A stretch of 64,000 nt of DNA from Monosporascus cannonballus (taxonomy: Eukaryota; Ascomycota; Sordariomycetes; Xylariales): assembly GCA_004154925.1 (NCBI GenBank), contig QJNS01000012.1:521568-585567 (forward strand), given 5' to 3'. Position numbers and translations under genes: made by a program. Position 1 is the stretch's first letter, and the number at the start of each line of letters is the position of its first letter. A model generated the notes under the pieces. The model had not been told where the DNA came from. It did not search any database and worked only from the letters and a program-made list of their open reading frames with translations. This document shows, piece by piece, positions 39,754-53,765 of the stretch.

Positions 39754-40315
39754 TAGCCATTCATAATGTTCCTAAACTTGATAACGTATATCGAAGCAGT
39801 TTTTTTTTTTGTTATAGTCGCAAAATTTACTGTGCCGCCGTTCGTCCGTCGTCTGGATTTTCAAAATTGGCCTTTAGTTTTTTTTAACATTTACATAATC
39901 GGAGAAAAAAATCCTAGTAGCTTTTTTTGGTTGGCTTTAGCGTTCTCCAGGTAATCCCTTATAACTGGCTTAAACCAGTCCAAAGTATTTCCCGTAAAGA
40001 AAACTGCGATAATAAGAATTCTGTTTACGGGTTCGCTTAGATCTTGAAAACGGAAATATATTTGTACTTAAATAAAGAAACTTTGAACGCTTTTTTTTCA
40101 TCGTAAGGTTACGGTTTTTTAGCTTTGGATTTTGGCGTAATTATTCGAATTAAAATAATTATTACTTATTTTGCGAATTGTTAAATTTACTTTTCAAGTT
40201 CTTTAATTTTGGCTTAAAGCTTCACGGCAGTAAAGGTGCTTGGGTATTAGTTAACATCTTGATTAAAGGGCATTGCTTAGAGTTTAATGGTATTACTGAA
40301 CAAAAAGTTGTAACG
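39754..40315 (-). pseudogene. G1 gag N-terminal piece
   Basis: On the minus strand the core of a fungal Gypsy Gag reads IYFRFQDLSEPVNRILI, then TLDWFKPVIRDYLENAK, matching the known pattern DWFEPYLRDY of this gag type. It breaks at YVIKFRN, where D entered, and continues at 28743. The sequence from 40250 to 40315 is the leader between gag and the 5' LTR. It contains several stops. Confidence 0.8.
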
Positions 40316-40692
40316 TATAACGGCTAGGCAGTTTAACCAACTATTAAACCTTAGTCGTACGGGTTTATATTAATAGAAATATCGTAGAACTTTTAAGTAA
40401 CAAAATAACTTCATTACGTTTTATAATATTAACACTATTTTAATTAACGAAATTGTATTACAAGCTAAGGTTATCTAAATTATGGAAATAATAAGCGTAT
40501 ATATTTTCTTATGAATCCGTTAAACCCTTTAGATTATTTCGGATCTAAACTGGTCAACTTCATGGATCCCGTTAGATCCCTTGGATTACTTGGATTACTT
40601 CGGATCCATGTTACGTGGTCTTTGACCAACTTGGGTCCTGTTTTGGTCACTTCGCGACCGTTTCCGAGACCCCTTCTGGTTGGGCCATAACA
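40316..40692 (-). repeat. G1 5' LTR (right)
   Basis: Partner of 4349-4717, 8 bp longer. A 10-base tandem (CTTGGATTAC twice, near 40579-40598) is present here and absent on the left. The part from 40500 to 40690 is almost free of RIP. The U3 is GGATCC-rich and lacks the 35-bp subrepeats found in G2 and G4. Confidence 0.85.
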
Positions 40693-43600
40693 TGTTTGGC
40701 GAAAACGATTAAAAAAACGATTATCAAATCTTACGATGAAATACAAAAGGGTAAAAAGGGACGAAATATTAATATACCCCACAACGGCGGCCGAAATATT
40801 ATGAGAGTTATGATATCCACATATAAATTAAGTTTAATTAATCCGTTCTAAAAATATATACATTTTAAATAAAATTAAAATATATATTATTTGCCTAAAA
40901 TCGATAAGGGGTAGTTATAAAATAAATTGAAAATTATATCTGTATAAAAACGCGGTATTTATAAAATTTTAAAACATATTCATATTATAAAATTAGTTTC
41001 TTTTTTCCAAAGTACAATTACCATATTTAGCAAATTAAATGTTTTAATTTATTAAAAATATCTTTACCGTTTAAAATGATTTCTTATTATTTAGTAAATA
41101 GTTAATAAAGCAGGCTTTAACAGTTGGCTTATAATTTATTCTGTTTCAAATACATAACTGAAATTTTCTGTTATATAATTTAACGTAAACTTTTAGAAAT
41201 ATTTATATTATATATATATAAGGCTTAACGCTTTAAACAATGATAAAATACAGTCCAAAGCGAAATTATCTTTTATTTGAAATCTAAAATTTATCGAAAA
41301 AAGGTTAAATTAAAATATTATTATAAAATTCGAGTTTATTTTTTGAAACTCACTTACCGTATGCTTATATAATTAATAATATATTTCGGTACTTTATAAA
41401 TTATGAGAATAATTACCGGTCGGATATACGATTAAATTTAAATTAGGAAATTGTGGACGTTTTATATATAGTTCGCAATTTTGAATTTTACAATCATCTA
41501 TTAAATGTTTCTAATTTGTGTCTTTAAAAATATATAATTAATTGACCAAATTGCCATACATTCGTTTGCCGGTGTATTTTAAATACTAAATATTTAAAAT
41601 TCAGAATCCTAAAGTAGAAAAGGTATATATACTTAAAGAAGAATAACCAATTAATAATTTTTAATATTGGAAATAACATATTTTCGTTTTTTCGAGGTTT
41701 ATTACTTTTTCGTATTAGCAGATTTTGAATGAAAAATCATACTTTTATGTTTGTTTTTAATATCGTTAGTTTTTATTATGATTTTATTTTCCTTCAATAT
41801 TAAAAAATAAAGCAACCAAATATTCTATTAGTTTATTATATTTATTTAAGGCTTTAAAATCTGAGAAAAAAAACGTATTTGCGTAAAATCAAAATACGTG
41901 TTTCAATAGTAAAAAAAAAAAATTAAAATCGCTTACTTTCAATCTGAAATAGTTAATTGTTATGTAATTTACTAGCATTTTCGGAAAAAAAAATCCTATT
42001 AAGCCTTTTTAAAAAATTAAAATCATATTAATATCTTTAATTTAAAATTTTATTAGTTTATTGTAAATACTTATATTATTCAAATAAAATATGACCAAAC
42101 CATCTACAGCGAACAATATAATGTATAAAACTTTACACCTATATATTTTCGATACGTGTAACGGTTTATAAATTGTAATAAGAATTGCGAAGCTTGTAAG
42201 TAAAATAGTAAAAATTTTCTTTATAAATCGCAAGTTCGTAAAAGATTAAATATGATTTAAAACTATAATATATGTATATTTCTTCATTTTTCAAACGAAA
42301 AAAAAATTTAGTAATGGATATGCACTGGGTGCTAGAATTTTATACAACCTTCGAAAATTAATATCCATGTTTTAATAAATTCAATTTGTTTAAATAAAAT
42401 AGTATATTTTATGCAACTCTTTTTTTATGAATTTCGGATTTTATATTCTCGATACGTAAAAAAAGGTTTAATTTAAGAAATCCTTTTTATTTTTCGACAA
42501 ATTAAATATGGTTTTTTTTTGGCTATTAACGTAACATTTTTTTATTTGTTAAACTTTTTCAGTTTCCAGAATTTTCGTGGAACATCATGCTAAAATTTGT
42601 TTTATCATTTATATGCCTCTTATTTGTAATGATTATTTTTAATAATATTCTTTTTCAAATTTTATTTCCTTTTCGTATATAACATTTTACATGTTTTCCC
42701 CGGTATTTACGTCAAGTATATAACGTATATTAGTTTATTAACTACTTGAAATTTTGAAAATACATAAATTTTCCATATTGATATTTATCTGCTATTATGC
42801 CGTGAATTTACTTATTAATGCAGTAATTACTTAGGCAAAATGATTTTTTTATATCGTAAGAAAAATAACGATCTCAATAGTCAATATATATCTTATTACA
42901 TGTAAATTTGTTAATACCGTATAAATTTAAATGTGTAGTGTAAAGAAGAAATAGCCTTTAGCGTTTTAGCTAAATTAGTAGCGTTGATTATGTTATCGTA
43001 TTTCGTAATAAAATGGTTAGTTTTTTTAAAGAACATATTTCAGAAATATCGATATAAGAAATAAATGTTATAATTATGAAAGAAAATAAAATAACCGTTT
43101 TAGAGTAATTAAAACTGGATTTTTAGTAAGATTCTGTTTGTAAATAATATTTATAAAAATTTATATATTTTTATAAAATATGAATTTTTTAGCGAGTAAT
43201 TTATTAAAATATGGATATCAATAAACAATTCGCCATTTGAAAACATTTAAAGTTTAAAAAATTAAGCTACTTATATTTTAATTTTAAAAACGGCTATTTA
43301 AGTACATTATAAATTATATTCGATACCATTAAAGCACATTGTATTTTGTCGTAAATTCCGTTAAACATGAAAGTTTAAAATTTGAATATTTCATCTCGTA
43401 AATGTTATCGCACATAAAGCCAATTTTTGCGGGAATAATATATTTAATAAGAATTAATAAAATGCATAGCGAAATAAAGATTTAATGATTTTAAATCCTT
43501 TTTAAATATTTCTCGTAAACGATAATACATATAGTTCATATCTCAATTAAATCTATTTTTACCGTAAAATAATTTAATTAATATTATGTTGTAAATATCG

Positions 43601-44950
43601 TTTATAATAAATGCTTTGTTTTCTTTTTTTCCCTTTATATTTTAAGGCATTCTAAAGCCCTTTGGTAAATTTAGAAGTTTTTCCCTGTATTTTTATATAA
43701 TATTATAAATTTAAAAAAAGAAATTTTTTGGTCGAATACTTAGTTGCAAAGATAAAATATAAACGTTTAGATAACTTTATTTATAATTCTGTAATTTGGG
43801 CTATTTAAAGAATATTATAACAGAAATTATTTATATTAGGGCCAGTATTAACGGTGTATTTAAGATGCAAATTTTCGTTTTTTTTTTTCAAAATTTATTA
43901 ATATATAATATAACGCTTTATATTTCATTTTTCTATTAAACAGTATAATTGGAATTCTTATGAAAAAATATTTTATTATTAGTTTTAATATCCTCGGGTT
44001 TGTTTTTACGTAATTTTACTTGTTTCACACATATTTTACATTAAAAATGCCAATTTTTATATCTATTAGAACTATCGCCTCGATAAGTTCTTAGCCGGTT
44101 TGTTTAAAAAAAGGTTCCCACATTTATTTTCATATTTTCGAACATATGAATTATTATTAAACTTAGTGTCAAATAAATAATTTATGTTAAATTATTATTC
44201 GTCGTTATATTTATTGAATTAAATTGTCTTTCAAATTTGTCCGCTTAATTATTTTATTTATATTATGAAATTACGTCGTACATGAACTTTATATCTTTCC
44301 GATTAATAATTACGTAAACCTTGGCATAAAAATTAATCTTTTCGGATTTATTTTTACGACGTTAAGTATTGGCTCGGCGGAGGGGTATATATTACGTTAA
44401 TACATATCTTGGTTCACAATTATAAAGTATTGTTTGTTACAGGACCTTCAAATGTCGGAATGGAAAAAATCGGCCTATTTAACTTTTTATACGAATATAA
44501 AATTTTAAACATATTTGACTTTTTACGAATAAATTTCAAATTCTGGGTAACTTATTAAATGTAACACGAATAACCTTAATTTTTTTAAAACATTAATTCT
44601 AATAATTATTGCTACTTTTGTAATACGATTTTTATTAAAACTGGAAAAGTTAGTATCGGTTATTTTGGAATAAAAGTTTACCGGGTTTTAATAAAACAAC
44701 AATAACGTATAATTAAATATATTTAAAGGACATAGGTAATATTGAAATATAGTTAGCCTTTATTATAACTTGGCAATAAAAATTTTATTTTATAGTACAT
44801 TAGAAAAGTAATTATTTTTTAAGTTTGGAAATATAGTTCGTAAGAAGATATGAAATAACAGACTTCAATTTTGGTCCGAAAATATTAATAACAGAAAACG
44901 TAAAAAAAACCAAAAAAATTAAATCTGGAATTTCCAGCAGCTATAAGTGA
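40693..44950. other. RIP-degraded AT-rich DNA, no gene seen
   Basis: Stops in all frames and many A/T runs. The short frames at 40615-40851 (which overlaps the LTR edge) and 42042-42233 have no recognisable content. A weak similarity of the stretch near 42550-42600 to 50840-50890 suggests more decayed copies of repeat R. Confidence 0.65.
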
Positions 44951-45121
44951 TATATAAAATTATTTAATAGGAATAATTTTTTATGTTTCGGTAATAAATT
45001 TAACAACGCTAATTATTTTTGCATGTATACATTTTTTATTATTAATAGAATAATAACCGTTTCTGCATTTGCGTTTGCCGGACTGATTTGTAATAAAGAT
45101 ATAAAGGAAATATTCCGGTAA
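44951..45121 (+). pseudogene. Possible coding relic in repeat R (copy 1)
   Basis: A 56-codon open stretch between two stops, with no ATG at its start. It reads GNKFNNANYF ... TVSAFAFAGLICN and aligns residue by residue with the frame at 54547-54828 (SNKFNNTNFL ... AVSIFAFTGSICN). No protein family was recognised. Whether the frame was ever under selection cannot be told from two copies. Confidence 0.25.
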
Positions 45122-45210
45122 TCGATCGCGATAAAAAGACAGTTGCGTTTAAAATAAATATACGTAAATTTTATTTTCTGGCATATACAAGCCGTTATTT
45201 TGCCTAATAA

Positions 45211-45341
45211 TGTTATGGCTGCACCATGCCATTAGGCAACCAAGGCAAAAGATCAGTAGAATGATCGCAATTGTGGCAATCATCCTGGTACTTACAGCTG
45301 CAAATATACAGGAGCTCTTTACGGCGGACCAAGCCGTAACA
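45211..45341. mobile_element. 131-bp LTR- or MITE-like element, AATAA duplication
   Basis: It starts TGTTATGGCT and ends AGCCGTAACA, giving imperfect terminal inverted repeats of about 10 bases. AATAA flanks both sides (45206-45210 and 45342-45346). It is GC-balanced inside AT-rich DNA and lacks coding capacity. The corresponding site in the repeat copy at about 54900 has no insertion, which confirms it as mobile. A damaged relative of its right end is at 63165-63196. Confidence 0.75.
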
Positions 45342-46170
45342 AATAATGGCAGCAATAATATTTCGGTGTTTGTATAAAATATATACGTTTATTTTACGGA
45401 CCGTTTGTTTTCTTTTAACAAAATTTATTACTTAAAAATCTGAAAACTGCTAGGTTTGACCTTAATTAATGTCGATTAATTAATGTGTTTTTTATAATAT
45501 TAATTTTTAATTCCGGACTTTAAAAAGGTAATAAGCGTGGGTATATAAATTAATGCATTCTATTGTAATTTCGGACCTAAATAGCAGATGAATACATAAT
45601 GTGAAAAATATTATATTTTATAAAAAGTTTTATTTTTTGCTTTTAATTAATGCAAAAATATAACACTGTTAATAAAAGATACTCCGGATTAAAGTTAGCC
45701 ATAGCCCGAATATACGTCATAGAAAATAAAATAAAAATAAAGCAGAAAAAATTAAAGATTTCAATTATAACATTACGGATTACAATAAAATTTGGAATTA
45801 TATTAATAAATTGCCGTAAAATATTATGATATATTATATAAATATTGAAAAACAAGGCGAAATCAGGAAATTTTATAATTAAGAAAGAAATAAAATCAAA
45901 TTTTCCTTAAGCAATTTCCAGATTACATATAGACCGTTTTAAACCAAAAAAAAAAATTTAAAAATTAATATTAAAAAAGTCCCATTAACCGTGAAAGCAA
46001 ATCATGATTCATTAATAAAACTTTTAATGGGAATAATATCTGAAAATTTAAGTTTATTTAATTACATATTGTCCTAGTTTGCTAGCTGGAGACGTGATAG
46101 AAGGTTATAAGTGTCATGTTTTTATAAAAAAAAGAAACGAAAGAAGCTGTTTTGGAAAATAAAGAAAGCA

Positions 46171-49100
46171 TAATATTAATTAAATCTTTTTAATGAACCT
46201 TTAAAGTAAAGCCTTATATGATGTTATAAATTTTTTTCCCGTTTCGTTTTAAATAGTCCTGCATAAACCTCTCACAAATTTTAATTTCAGTTGTTTTAAA
46301 ATTTATTTTAATCCTTCCTATTTTATAATTACGAGAAGTTGAAACAAAATTAAAATCTTTATTTTCAATATGCACTTAGTCTGAATCGGGATAAAATTCA
46401 TGTTACTAATTTGAAATATATGACTAAAAATCATACTTTAAGCATAATTTAACATTTTAGGTTTGTAAGGGTATGATAACAATGATACAATCTTTCAAAA
46501 TTAACATGACACTTTGGAAACCTTAAACTTAGGTATATTGAACGCCGATATATATTTATTTGTTGAGTAAATATGTTCATTATGCTAGGGCAATTTTAAA
46601 TATATGTTTGTATGGTTTAAAACCATTAATTGTTTAAAAATAAATAGTTTGTTTTTATTTTACAATTGTATTGAGGTTTCTCCGCTATAAGCTAAATTAA
46701 CCAATACATTAATATTATACAACCGGCTAATATTTATTTAAAAGATTTGTATGATCGATGTGCTTAACTTGTACTTAACGCCATGTTTAGCAAATAAAGC
46801 TGTACTTATAGCAAACTTCAATTAATATAATATATTAATTAGTTGCGTCAAACTTAAAAGAAAATATGGTTATTAAAATAAGTTTCACAAACACGTGTCA
46901 TTCTTTTTCTAATAATAATTTCAACTTTTGTAGCTCAAAAACAAATAACCTTTACAAGAATTTCTTTATATATTTTTAAGCCAATATATATTGATATATA
47001 AAGTTTTAATATAAAGAAATATTCGTCTATGTAATTGTTGGATAGTATATATATATATATATATATTATATTTAGGAAAAAAGGTAAAGTCATTAATTTT
47101 GTATTATTATATTAAGTTTTATTTTTGAATCGCTTAATTAAGAGGTCAAAACAGCGAAAGCCGAATAATTCCAAGTTATGTAAAGAAAAATAAATTTATT
47201 GAGAGAATTTTATTTAGATCATATCTGTTATATTTTAGTGTAAATTTTGTAATATATTATATAGTTCAGCAGCTAATCGGCAGTGCCATATCGGATGCAT
47301 TTATTTTCTCATATTACCTTTTGGTTTTAGTTGCTGGTTTTTAATAATTATTATTTGTTGTGAATCCCGTACATACCATATTGTAATTAACAAAGAATTT
47401 TTGATAGGTTACGTATATTTAATGCCGTTTAATTACCCTACGGCTTCCGTTACCCTGGTTACCGTATATATAGAATCTTTTTATTTGTTTTTACAAATTA
47501 TTATTTATTTTTATATCAATACACCATTTAGCTTTACTGCATAGTTGTTTTTAATACATTTTAAGTTTTTAACTTTAATTAATATTCCACACTACCCTAA
47601 CCGTTGTACCATCTTACGAGATAGTTTTTAAAAACATTGCAACCGTTTAATTTTAATTGCCTAAGATTTAATACTCACCACAAAAAACGGCTTCTAAAAA
47701 ACCAAAATAAACTTGAAGGCTTAGATTTAAAAACGAAAACCAAAATTTAATTATATAATATTTAATTTGATTTATAAATTACCGTATTTTCTTTTGCAGA
47801 AACGATATACTAATAAACAGGCCCGAACGGATATGATGTTTAATCCGTAAAAATTAACCATTACTATGAAAACATATAAATTACAGAAACAATTCTTGAC
47901 TGAAATACCGAGACGCTATATATCAGGATTAAATATATTAAAAGTATAACGAATTTGCTATTCATATAATGCCTATTAGAATTAACTATATGTCGAAATT
48001 CACTAAAACAATTAAGGTTTTTCAAATACAAAAATTATCCAGAAATTTAAACTATAATGGAGATAATTTCAATTTATTCGGCATATAATCGTAAAGTTTA
48101 ACATTGCAATAAATGAAGAAATATAATTTCGAAAAAAAGGAAATATTTAATGAAAAGAATTTATTTTAATAAATGCAATAAATAATAATATTAAACAGTA
48201 TTTCAGTTATGCAATTTTTTAAATTATCAAATTTAACATTATCCTTGATTATTATTTTAACAGAAAAAGAATTATCGTGTTTATTAACACCGAAAAGATT
48301 TATTAATTAAATAGAAATCTAGTTGCATTATATATTAAATATTAAAGGAATTGATTTTAACATAAATTCAATATATCAGTAAATATATTGAAACAGTGAC
48401 GTGAAAAAACTGCATATTTCTTTTAATTTTAACCGTTAATAAAATTATTAATTAAGAAAATTTCAATAGTATTACGCGAATAAGAGTATTATTGCGTTTT
48501 CTATATTTACTTAGGGTTGCAAATTGGCAACTAAGAGTTACATTATTCTTTTCCTGTTCACATCTAATTTATTTTACTAAATTTTTTATTATATTATTGA
48601 AGTTTAAATAAAAAATTCAAGATTACAAAATTTTAAATGCTTAAATATATTTACATAAATTTAATAATAACTAATTCGAAAATGTTTTCCTTATGTTTTT
48701 ACGGTATTAAATATTAAAAGAATATGAATATGTATTTTAAATTCTTTTATATCCTTTTTAATAAGCCTTATTTCCTTTAGCGCAAATTTTATTTAAAAGC
48801 GGTTTCATATTTCTCCTTTATATCGTTTATTTAATTGCGTAAATCCGTTTATTTTACACCTTTGCATTTAGTATTTGAAACGAAAAAGATTATTTAATAA
48901 TGATGACTAAATTTATTAAAAAATATTTTTATTTATAGTTTTTGTTTTACTTCTTTCTTAACGTATTAGCTTAATTTTTATATATTATTATTTTTAATAA
49001 TCAAATTAACTTTTGTTCTAACAACAGAATTTATTAGTATAAGATTAGATATATATATATATATATAGATAATCGAGAAGTTATATATTAATTATATTAG

Positions 49101-49884
49101 TAAATGGGCCAAAGTAACGAATAGAATTTACCAAAAAGGCCTTTTAAACGTTGTAGTTAATTATTAGTTTATCCGAAAAGCAGTAAAATACGCATTATAA
49201 ATACATAAAAACGTTCAGTCTATAAATAATATAAAAAGGGATATTTAAAAGCAAACAGTAAACTGAAAAACCCGAAAAAACTACCGAATTCTAAAAAACA
49301 AACTGACAAAGTGTAAGGAAGCATTTTTTTAAAAAAAAATATCGAAACTCCTTCACATTATAACCAATAAACCGTTAATCTAAAAAGGGATTAAAAACGT
49401 ATTATAAGTGCATAGTAACGCTAAGATCATTATCATTATAAAAAGGTATTTTTAAGAGGTAACATTAAATTTAAACACAAAAAAAGGCTACATTATTTGG
49501 AATTACAAACGTACTTATCAGGAATGGCCGTAAAAATTAAAATTTCTTACCATTATAAATAAACTATTGTTAATTTAAGAAAGGTCCAAAAATATATGGC
49601 AAGTTTTATCATAACGTTAACATCAATAATAAAATAATAAAATATTTTTGAGAATTAACATTAGCCTAAAACAACAGAAACGTGGTATTTTTCTTTTTCT
49701 TTTTTAAATTTTTATTAAAATTAAATAAAAAACTTTAGTTATAAGGGTTCTTTGCAAGATTAACTAACTAATTACATATAGTTTAACGTTATTAAGTAAA
49801 GTAAGCAAAATGGCAATAGCTCGTGATTTACTTAAAAATGATTAATAACTAAAGGTTATGAATTTATGGAAAATATATGTGTGT
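46171..49884. other. RIP-degraded AT-rich DNA, no gene seen
   Basis: No open frame of note. There is a pure AT dinucleotide run near 47048-47066. Nothing else could be recognised. Confidence 0.65.
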
Positions 49885-50010
49885 TGAACCCATATTTTCC
49901 AGGCTGAGCCAAATATACAGAAAATAATTATACGATATAATTTTCACGATAGATACTATACTCAGCATCTTCGAATGCGAGAACTGATTTATAGTTTTCA
50001 CGCTTAATTT
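49885..50010. repeat. Inverted repeat partner of 53865-53995
   Basis: Blocks AGCCAAATATA, ACGATATAATTT and CACGATA appear here and, in reverse complement and the same order, in 53870-53995. The similarity runs for about 115 bases. Confidence 0.6.
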
Positions 50011-53000
50011 AAATTTTTTATGAAAAATTAAGTTTTTAATATCTCTTTTTAAAAACGTATATTTACTGCAAGTCGAATTTATAGTATAATATAATTATAT
50101 TATAATCTCCCCCAAAAAGTTTGTAGTGTTTATAATAGTTTGACCTTTTCTAAATTTCGTTGTAATTCTGGATAAATTAGTATTAATATAACTTTTAATT
50201 AAGGCATCTTTAAGGTGTTTACTAGATATATTTTTGTTTTAAATTTATAATACATTGAGTTTTCCGTTATATTGTTCAATGTTATATTGTCGGAATTTTG
50301 ACAATCGCTTATATTTATAAATTAAATATTGTAGGTAAATGTAAGTAATTAAATCCAAAATATGTCTTATTTAAAATATATTCAATATCCACATAAAAGT
50401 AGAAAAATTAGTTTATTATAAACTATTTTGCGCTATTTTGATAAATTTTAATAATATTAATTTTATTTAATTGTTAATTTTATTATGTTCATAACTTATT
50501 CAAAATATTTTGTTGATTAGGTATAAATAAAAGTTAATAAGAAGAATACCTATAATTTAAATCAAATACGCAATTTCGAACCTTATAACGGTCTATTGTT
50601 TTCCGTCAATGCTCTGTTTAAACAATTTCTTATTAAATTTGTATATATTTATAATGTGTATTGCTTTAAGTATTTAAAATTTTAAATTTTATATTTATAA
50701 AGATAAAAAGTCATTGTTTTTATAAAAATAACGACCTGGTAATATTAGTATTCGACATGATACAGTTTGATTTATTATATTTATAAAATAACTAAATTCT
50801 TTTGTATTTATTTCTTAGGAATGTTTTGTTTTTTGAAATTTACCCTCTTTTAACCAAATTTCGAGGGAAAATATTATGCTTAGGTTTTCTTTATTTTTGC
50901 TACATTTTTTTAGTAAAGGTTATATTTTCAGCTAATATTGGAAAAACAAAGTAAGAGAAAACCCCGAATAATTTATTATACATTTTTAAAAATTGAAAAT
51001 CTACAAAACAAATAAGTATTCTTAATTTTTGTATTGGTTTTTTAGCAATAGAAAACCTGAAATCTTTTATTTTAAAATTAGTAGTCTTTAGTTATTGTAC
51101 AAATTATGAATATATTGGAAAAAGTCAACATTAAGCTTTTTTTCCCAATATTTTTCATATTACGTTAATGTATTTAAATTTTTGTTTTCAAAATCTGCTT
51201 TTAAAATAATTATATTATATATGTAAGTAACCGCAAAATATATAACTTTTTGCAATATATGAAGTATAAAACGTTAAATATATAAGTCTTATTGCAAAGT
51301 TTTATAATAATTACGTTAAATATTTTAAAACTTTCAAAAAACATAACCATTTTGCCTTTATCTCTTTTATAAATTGCAAGCCATTAAACATTTAGCAAGA
51401 TTTTAGAACGTTAATATATTTCTAATATTATGTGAAGAAAAAACGTTGTTAATTAAATTAAAAATAAAAGTCAAATATTAATGTTTTCTCTTCAAATAAT
51501 TCCACTTAGTATTTACAATAATACAAAAACGAAAAAAATTCGAAACCATAATGATAATTACCTTTTCCTTTACGGAAATAATATAATGTATTAACCCATT
51601 TCGTGGAAAATATCCGTTGAATTAAGTTTTACTGTTTTGCTATAAAACTGCGTCGTATTATTTTGAATTTAATAATAAACCAATAAATTTAGTTTATTAA
51701 AATCTTTTCGATTTTAAAAACCTTTAAACGGTTATTTTAAAGTTGGTTTAATATATTATATATGTATTTAATTTTTTGTAATAATTGTAATGTATTACCG
51801 AGTAACGTATTACGGAGTTGCTCCGTTTTAAATAATAAAATTATTTTTCTGAATTTTATTTTATTTTAATGTACTACGTTTTATATATATTTTATTATAA
51901 TTCTTGTTAAACATTTAACTTGTAATAAATTACTCATTAATTTAAATTAGTAGGAAAATTAAAAATTTCGCATATTTTATTTCGTAATTTTATATTGTTA
52001 ATTTACTTTTTATTTACATTTTACGTCCTTTAAATAAAAAACGCTCTTTTTAATGTCACTTCTAAACATTAAGTAATATATATTATTGTTAAGTTTGTTA
52101 AACTTTATTAATTTTGTAACCATATTAATATAGGTATAGAAAATTTTAATATATATATAAATACTCGGCTTTCCCGTTCAAACAATATTATTAATTACCT
52201 AATCGGTTTTTATATTACAGGTCTAGTCTTTTGTAAATATTTTTTCGTTAAATTAAAAAAATGGTTTAAAAAGAAATATTATAATTATTATATAAAATCC
52301 AATAACCGGATTTACGGCGCTTAAAATTCATTTTTTAACAAATTTCAAGTTATAAATTCTCTTTATAAAAATATAAATACTGATTTAAAATGCCATTACT
52401 ACTATTTGATTTAGATAATTTACTACAATACCGTAATTAGTGAAAGATTTAAATTTAAAGATTTGTTATATTTATAAAATTCAAATGATTTTGCCTCATG
52501 TGTTGATATAGCTATTATAAATAAAACCTATATAACACCGAGAAAATTTAAAGTGAATAGTATTTTTCTATAAATTCTATTAAATCATTAATTCCTTTGA
52601 TCTTAATATTTTAACACTTAAAAGTGAGAATATTAATGGCGACCTTTTGTAAATATAATTAATTAGTTAAAATAATAATATTATTTATGTCTAAAATAAT
52701 GGTTATAAAATTTTAATAAAATTTTCAACGTTAGTTATAAAGAACAATAAACATTTATAAATTTTCTATCCATTTTAGGCTTATAATAACGCGATCTTAA
52801 TATATAATATGTTTTAAATTTTATATGTTAGAAAATTTCAGTTTCCATCTTTTATTATTTATGCTTTAAACGCAATTTGAATTATTTCGGTAAGGTTAAA
52901 ATTTTATTTTTATTGTTTTTATAAAACAATATAAGTTAAAACGCCATTTTTGGATCGATTATTTAATTACAATTATAGTATATAAATATTTTGATAATTT

Positions 53001-53765
53001 CCATTACAACTTTTTTAAATGTTTGACAAAAATAGACGAACATCAAAACAAATTATATTACGACGGATATTAACGTAATTGGGGAAAGACAAACTTTGGC
53101 GTTTTTTATTTAATTAATAATTTCACAAGTATTATTAAGCATGTTTTACTAATAATGTTAATATAATTATTTCTGTGTTTACGTAATTTATTTTTTTATT
53201 AAAATGTTAACTTTTATAGTAATTACAAATGCGGCTCATATAATTTTCTAGCTGATTTTTATGTTCAAAAATGTTTCGGCTTGTTTACCAATTTTTACAT
53301 TTACTTTTCCAAAATTTAAAATGTGAAATATTATCATATTTACTTTTTAAGTATATTTTCCGTTGTAGCATTGTTTATTTTTATACTAATATTTAATAAA
53401 TCGTCTACGACAATAAACCTTTTGTAAAAATATACCCCAATTATGTTGAAAACATTTATTAAAATTACGTTTTTAAAAGCTGTTATCGTTCTCAGGATTA
53501 ACCTTGAATATATATAACTTAAATTCATAATTAAATGATATACGATAAAATAGTAATTATTGTTTCCAAATATATTTACTTTATAAGGAAATAAAATAAC
53601 TAATTGAATTATTCAAATATAACATTATTTTTCATAAATATTAACTTTTTAAATTTTCGCAATTAAAGTATTAAAGCAATATTAACTGTAAAGTTAATAA
53701 CTTAAAAATTTAATAAAAATATTTATTTTTTTAAAGTATAAGTTATGTATTATAAATATATATCA
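50011..53765. other. RIP-degraded AT-rich DNA, no gene seen
   Basis: Stops in all frames. The minus-strand frame at 53340-53528 is Ile/Asn-rich and lacks features of a real protein. The stretch near 50840-50890 resembles 42550-42600. Confidence 0.65.

Larger units (their letters stand above)
4349..40692 (-). mobile_element. Host Gypsy LTR retrotransposon G1 with nested insertions
   Basis: The outermost element of the nest. Related LTRs lie at 4349-4717 and 40316-40692, and the internal region reads gag, pol on the minus strand. Removing the three insertions G2, G3 and D with their target duplications leaves about 6.7 kb, a normal Gypsy length. The gag, RT and integrase pieces resume collinearly across each insertion. 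Flanking bases are TTTTT on the left and TGTTT on the right, so a target duplication is not certain. It is less mutated than its insertions: YLDD of the RT and three of four zinc-knuckle ligands survive. Confidence 0.88.
44951..46170. repeat. Dispersed repeat R, copy near 45 kb
   Basis: Collinear with 54650-55710. Shared blocks include TTTGCGTTTGCCGG / TTTGCGTTTACCGG (near 45070 and 54760), ATTTATTACTTAAAAA (near 45421 and 54940) and the stretch around 45970-46170, which also matches 57990-58170. The copy is interrupted by the small element at 45211-45341, which the 55-kb copy lacks. Confidence 0.65.

Noticed and set aside
40534..40851. 82- and 78-codon frames at the right border of G1
   Set aside because: They cover the RIP-spared part of the G1 LTR, which is non-coding.
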